DNA from: an uncultured Geobacteraceae bacterium | GTDB lineage: Bacteria > Desulfobacterota > Desulfuromonadia > Geobacterales > Pseudopelobacteraceae | Direction: 5' to 3' | Assembly (NCBI GenBank): GCA_903876875.1 | Contig: CAIRBT010000189.1 | Location: forward strand, 1 to 38,430 | Length of the DNA stretch: 38,430 bases | Shown here: one piece after another, positions 34,559-38,430 of the stretch | Layout of the letters: each line of letters begins with the position of its first letter | How positions within the stretch are numbered: the stretch's first letter is position 1 | Program-made: the position numbers and the translations under genes | The notes under the pieces: model-generated | What the model saw: the letters and a program-made list of their open reading frames with translations, nothing else | Databases searched by the model: none | What the model was told of the DNA's origin: nothing

Positions 34559-36055
34559 TTATGGAGTTACCACATGCGTATGTATACTTTCATTACACCA
34601 AAGTTTGCGTATATTTCTGCCTTCAACAAAAATAAATGATGCCGCCGCTACTATTAAGACAAGTATCAGTAATACGATATTTCCGAGAAGATACCCAAAA
34701 TAGTTGCACATTGGCCCATGGAGTTCTGTCGCAGTAACAACTAGTAGTGCTGAAAAGCAAATACCCATTATCAGCGGGTTAGCACTAATACTCCACCGTA
34801 CTATTTTTCTTCCAAAAAAAACTGCAAGTATCTGATATAGTATTGCACTACAGAGCCAGACTACGCTAGAAGCATAATATCCAAATTTTGGTACAAAATA
34901 TAAATTGGCTATTATTGAAAATAAAACCACACAACCCAGCAGAATCAACATCATCTTGATGTTCCCCAAAAATTCAAACGGTTTATGAGCGTACATTGCT
35001 GTTTGCCACATTGCACCAGCAAAAAATATAATAGGCATGGTTGCCCGACCGCCTTGAAACGATTTACCCAGCATTAATGAAGACAACTCCCCCGAAAAAA
35101 TATACACCAACGCAAATAAGAATACGTCTGCTATCAAAAGTAACTCTGAAATCGAGCCAATCCATTCGGCAGCTTCTTCTACGTTTCCTTTGTCCCAGGC
35201 GCGCATTAAAATCGGGTGAACCAACATAACCAATGGGCCGGCAATAAGTGTAGCGACACCATTCATTAAAATATAGCTTGCTGAATATACACCAACCTCA
35301 ATTTCCCCTCTATGTACTTGAATAATGTACCGATCAGTAAAAAAAAGCATATTTGAGAGAAAGAACCAACCTGTCATTGGCGCGCCATACAATGCAAATT
35401 TTTTTATTATAGGCAGTATTTCCAAGTACTTACTATAGAGCACTGAAACGGGAGGCATTTCAGCCCATTTCCATGCAACGGCACTCGTCACAAGTGAGGC
35501 AACAAAAGCTCCCCACATCAATGACCGGGCATGTGCACCCCAAAATATATACATTGCCAGTGGCATAATAATACTGGCTGAGCTATTCAAAATTCGACAG
35601 ATTGCAATTTTACCGGATTTAAGTTCACATTGAAGCAATGTAATCAGTGGGCCACAAACAGAACCTGAAACGGCCATTGCAGATGTAGGCAGCAATAGTC
35701 CCTTCCATTTAGCATTACTGCAATTCAACAGTGACAGTAAAAGAGTACCTATTGTCACTATGCCAATTATTCCCAAAATAGCAGCTAGTATTGCAGCTCT
35801 TGCATTTTCAATTTGAGGGGAGTCTCTAATTCCTGGGATATATCTTGTGGTGGATTGCTGCAGCCATTGGCTTGCAGTTACAGACGCAAACATTGCTGAA
35901 GTCACTGCGAGGCTGTAACTGCCATACTCAACGGTATTAAATAATCTTGTAAATAGTGCAACCCCGAGCGGAACCATAATGGCAGGCACGACAGATGAAG
36001 CAGCAAAGTTAAAGAAATGCTTTATCGTACTCTTTTTTGACTGTACGAAACTCAT
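34559..36055 (-). CDS. Wzx-type polysaccharide flippase
   Basis: The 498-residue protein has about twelve to fourteen transmembrane helices and the N-terminal MATE/MVF-like pattern of polysaccharide transporters (FNFAASSVVPAIMVPLGVAL, then FTRLFNTVEYGSYSLAVT). It moves undecaprenyl-linked repeat units across the inner membrane. The ATG at 36055 overlaps the previous gene's stop (ATGA) and is preferred over an ATG 12 codons earlier that lacks a ribosome site. Neighbouring polymerase and glycosyltransferases support the assignment. Confidence 0.87.
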   Translation of the reverse strand: MSFVQSKKSTIKHFFNFAASSVVPAIMVPLGVALFTRLFNTVEYGSYSLAVTSAMFASVTASQWLQQSTTRYIPGIRDSPQIENARAAILAAILGIIGIVTIGTLLLSLLNCSNAKWKGLLLPTSAMAVSGSVCGPLITLLQCELKSGKIAICRILNSSASIIMPLAMYIFWGAHARSLMWGAFVASLVTSAVAWKWAEMPPVSVLYSKYLEILPIIKKFALYGAPMTGWFFLSNMLFFTDRYIIQVHRGEIEVGVYSASYILMNGVATLIAGPLVMLVHPILMRAWDKGNVEEAAEWIGSISELLLIADVFLFALVYIFSGELSSLMLGKSFQGGRATMPIIFFAGAMWQTAMYAHKPFEFLGNIKMMLILLGCVVLFSIIANLYFVPKFGYYASSVVWLCSAILYQILAVFFGRKIVRWSISANPLIMGICFSALLVVTATELHGPMCNYFGYLLGNIVLLILVLIVAAASFIFVEGRNIRKLWCNESIHTHVVTP

Positions 36056-37008
36056 TGCTGACTTCTTAGTTTTTCCAATATTATGGCGCATCGCGACGCC
36101 AAGTGCTTAGTTTTGAAGTACGGTAAAAATAAATAAGATACCGTACCAAAACGTAATTTAGCATACAGCTCATCGTAAGGCTTGCCCCATTTATTCGACC
36201 ACCAATCCGTTGATTGGATAATTGCATCTGCATGTGGACGTTTTGTTCGTGTGCAGGAATCTGTCGTCAGATCCCTAAATATTTTGCGCCTATGATTTAT
36301 AAATACATCGTTAATTCGTGCAACGTTATACCCATGCAACATTGCTCGATAAGCTAAGTCATTGTTTTCATGACACCCCTTTTCAACTCCTTCATCAAAG
36401 GTACCAACTTCGTCGACTAGCACTCGTTTAATCACCGCAAATGTTAGCGGAAAACTTGCTAATGGGGTTGTCACCGTTCTATTCTTACCCATTGAATTTA
36501 GAATAGAAGATTTTTCCTGCTCGCTAAGATCGCCACCGTTGTCATTTTTACTCAATTTAAGATAGCAACGTGCGCTGTAACTATCTGAATAATTATATTC
36601 ATTGTTGTCCTCAAAAACACTTATTGGATGAGATATTGCGATCTTTGGGTTATTAATCATTGTATGATGAATTTTCGAAAGCATATCAACATCAACAATT
36701 TCAGCGTCTGTTGACATAAAAACGAAATACCTAGCTGATAAATCAGCTAGGTAAAGACCCGCATTAAAACCACGAGATGTTCCCAAGTTTTCGTTTGGCT
36801 CAATAAGCTTGATTTTATGAGGATATAGAATGACAGTTGATCGCAAATATTCTGACAAATGATGACACTTCTCGACATTATTATTATTTACAAAAATAAC
36901 TTCATATTCTCCCTTGAGACGGAGCAATTTTTCTAACATATTTTGAATGGCATTAGCTCCAACCAATTTATCTAGCGGATCAAAAACTGGAATAATTATT
37001 GAGAACAT
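36052..37008 (-). CDS. Family 2 glycosyltransferase
   Basis: The 318-residue cytoplasmic GT-A enzyme begins with FSIIIPVFDPLDKL, has VIFVNNN, the sugar-binding loop NLGTSRGFNAGL, FMSTDAEIVD in the DxD position and the catalytic-base region CHENNDLAYRAM. It adds one sugar to the lipid-linked repeat unit; donor and linkage are unknown. The ATG at 37008 has GAGGTGG upstream, while a GTG four codons earlier (37020) sits on top of that ribosome site and is less likely. It overlaps the flippase gene by four bases. Confidence 0.85.
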   Translation of the reverse strand: MFSIIIPVFDPLDKLVGANAIQNMLEKLLRLKGEYEVIFVNNNNVEKCHHLSEYLRSTVILYPHKIKLIEPNENLGTSRGFNAGLYLADLSARYFVFMSTDAEIVDVDMLSKIHHTMINNPKIAISHPISVFEDNNEYNYSDSYSARCYLKLSKNDNGGDLSEQEKSSILNSMGKNRTVTTPLASFPLTFAVIKRVLVDEVGTFDEGVEKGCHENNDLAYRAMLHGYNVARINDVFINHRRKIFRDLTTDSCTRTKRPHADAIIQSTDWWSNKWGKPYDELYAKLRFGTVSYLFLPYFKTKHLASRCAIILEKLRSQQ

Positions 37009-37047
37009 TGATTTGTCCACCTCATACTTAGGCTAATACTATAAGAA

Positions 37048-37857
37048 TCAGTCTAAAACCATGTAATTATACTTACCATTCACAAATATTTCTTTAACTT
37101 TTCTTCGATATCTAGCTGGGACAAGAGTGAGTAACTTTGATCTTATAATTTTAAGTTTAAACTTGAAAGCTTCTGATAAAGACATCACGTTACGCATCCC
37201 AGAATAAGTTATTTTTGAACGCTGCATAAATTCAATAGCACTTTTCTGCCATTTACCTTTTATGACGGAGTTTAACACCTCTATAAGTGAGAAATGCGTG
37301 CTGTAGAACTGGTTATAATTATCTGATCGAACTGTTCCAAAAACTTCGAAATCCCAGGCTGATTCTCCTCTTACTAACAATTGACAGAGTGTATTCTTTT
37401 TCCACACTGACAATACAGTAGAGGCTCGATATATAGTGCCAGGTGATACAATACCTACCAAATCGTTATATGTTTTATCCGGTTTTGGAGTCGGGCTAAG
37501 GCGGAGATAGTTAGCATCTTTTTTAACCATCCAACTTAACAAATTTTTAACAGCAGGCGTATCAACTTTTTCTTTTATTAACAGGTCGTCTATAAACATT
37601 ATAATATAATCTTCATTAATTTTAGACAGTCCTGTCAATACGTTATCAGACCAAGACAGATCTTCTCCGATTAAAATTGTCCGAACTCCTTTTACATCAG
37701 TATTTTTGTAGTTTGCCAGTAAGTATATTTCGTAGGGGCAATCTGGCCAATTTTTTTGCATACAAGCAAAGAAAGGTTCCCATAAATCAGAGTATTTATC
37801 GCAGGAAACTACTAACAGTCCAATATTACGAGAATTATTTGTCATCTCATTCGCCAT
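37048..37857 (-). CDS. Putative GT-A-like glycosyltransferase, family not recognised
   Basis: The 269-residue product begins with a beta-strand motif GLLVVSCDKYSDLW (13-26). It has YEIYLLANYKNTD and the segment YIIMFIDDLLIKEKV, where the acidic pair could bind metal and donor as a DxD equivalent. It ends basic (LVPARYRRKVKEIF), which may allow membrane attachment. No standard GT family signature is clear. Its position as first gene of the polysaccharide cassette supports glycan assembly. Start choice between 37857 and 37845 is open; neither has a strong ribosome site. Base composition is strongly AT-rich. Confidence 0.65.
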   Translation of the reverse strand: MANEMTNNSRNIGLLVVSCDKYSDLWEPFFACMQKNWPDCPYEIYLLANYKNTDVKGVRTILIGEDLSWSDNVLTGLSKINEDYIIMFIDDLLIKEKVDTPAVKNLLSWMVKKDANYLRLSPTPKPDKTYNDLVGIVSPGTIYRASTVLSVWKKNTLCQLLVRGESAWDFEVFGTVRSDNYNQFYSTHFSLIEVLNSVIKGKWQKSAIEFMQRSKITYSGMRNVMSLSEAFKFKLKIIRSKLLTLVPARYRRKVKEIFVNGKYNYMVLD

Positions 37858-38054
37858 ATCGATAATTTTAAAATCGAATTCATTACCAAAGAGGTGTGCA
37901 ATGAATGGTAACAGTAACTATGGTGTCAAATTGATACCCGGTACCCTTGCAATATGAATTCGTTGGTGACTCCTCGGCGGAAGAATATATCGTAATATTA
38001 ACACTCAATAGAGGTCAGTTACACTCCCATCCTTATCAAATTAGGTCACATAAG

Positions 38055-38084
38055 TATATACAATTTCTTCTCATGAAAGGTCAA
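38055..38084 (-). promoter_or_regulatory. Candidate promoter of the polysaccharide cassette
   Basis: On the minus strand TTGACC (38084-38079) and TATATA (38060-38055) are 18 bases apart. Transcription would begin near 38048, about 190 bases before the first glycan gene. The region is AT-rich, so chance matches are likely. Confidence 0.3.
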
Positions 38085-38143
38085 TAAACTAAATAATTAC
38101 TGGACATTAGTAACTATATATTTGCAGTTGCTTATATATGGAA

Positions 38144-38175
38144 CTGCTCAGTGCAGCACATACCGCACTGAGCAG
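38144..38175. terminator. Perfect 11-bp stem-loop in the right-hand gap
   Basis: CTGCTCAGTGC at 38144-38154 pairs exactly with GCACTGAGCAG at 38165-38175 across a ten-base loop. No U-run follows on either strand, so it might end a transcript entering from the right or be a structural repeat. It marks the boundary between the AT-rich cassette and more GC-rich sequence. Confidence 0.4.
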
Positions 38176-38228
38176 AAAATGGGTTGATACAAGTGTTGTC
38201 CGGAACCTGCACCGATAGGCGACAGACC

Positions 38229-38303
38229 ATGGAAGATACAATTGAGAGCGTCAAACAGAAGCTGGCGGCTTCCAACAAACCGGTCAACCAGGAAGCGGTA
38301 TAA
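38229..38303 (+). other. Tiny ORF, 24 codons, unknown
   Basis: ATG GAA GAT at 38229 opens a frame to TAA with a hydrophilic, helical-looking product (MEDTIESVKQKLAASNK at its start). GC content and codon use look ordinary for the organism. It could be the N-terminal relic of a larger gene or a mobile-element fragment. No good ribosome site is visible. I do not recognise it. Confidence 0.25.
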
Positions 38304-38430
38304 ATTCCATGTTCACTTACAAAAGCGTCGCCTCCAGGAGCCTGTCGGACGTAGGAAAACGTTGCGAAAAATCGGCTGGTCGAAAGTGGCGTAGTGGGCG
38401 TTGTTTGGCTAAAAGCATACGGCAGAGGAC

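Noticed and set aside
446-37983. GACTCCTCGGCG shared between the miaA/csp gap and the right-hand gap as an attachment-site pair
   Set aside because: Only 12 bases match, and dozens of 12-base matches are expected by chance in a window of this size.

Overview
The window looks like a chromosomal segment of a Desulfuromonadales/Geobacterales-type bacterium. This is an inference from gene content: a Poly_export/SLBB exporter, an MJ0042 zinc-ribbon/DUF3426 protein, an HDOD protein, GAF histidine kinases paired with stand-alone receivers, a DivIVA-DUF167 pair in a Gram-negative setting, and a sigma-54 promoter before amtB. No rRNA, tRNA, CRISPR array or intact insertion sequence was seen.

Left part (1-4740): a truncated cold-shock gene, what looks like the decayed remains of a nucleotidyltransferase/HEPN toxin-antitoxin pair, miaA and uvrC overlapping on the minus strand, and a divergent amtB with a well-spaced -24/-12 promoter. 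Next (4890-9962) is a plus-strand group: a large exported TPR/coiled-coil/beta-sandwich protein, a LysM-TPR protein, a DivIVA-like protein, a DUF167 protein and a SlyD-like FKBP with an unusual Cys/His insert. A hairpin near 9989-10015 closes it.

Central part (10165-24893): a long co-directional minus-strand run with short spacings and overlaps. In transcription order it is cysS, GAF histidine kinase, receiver, a mannose-1-phosphate guanylyltransferase/phosphomannomutase-like fusion, a GH57 glycosidase, galT, a small unknown protein, an HDOD protein, a second GAF histidine kinase, a second receiver, a TIGR02757 protein and a zinc-ribbon membrane protein. It interleaves signalling genes with sugar-nucleotide and glucan metabolism.

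Right part (24965-37857): a surface-polysaccharide locus, also on the minus strand. In transcription order it is a putative glycosyltransferase, a GT2 enzyme, a Wzx flippase, a Wzy-like polymerase, a membrane-bound GT2, a small initiating phosphoglycosyl transferase, a WbpM/PglF-type NDP-sugar dehydratase, a large SLBB exporter and a Wzz chain-length regulator. The first five genes are visibly more AT-rich than the rest of the window, which suggests a horizontally exchanged glycan-specific cassette next to a more native export module. The last 570 bases carry no convincing gene, only a perfect stem-loop and a tiny ORF.

The most interesting leads are the envelope/DivIVA cluster, the guanylyltransferase fusion whose mutase half appears to have lost all four catalytic loops, the metal-site-like insert in the FKBP, and the strong hairpin placed just before a receiver gene.
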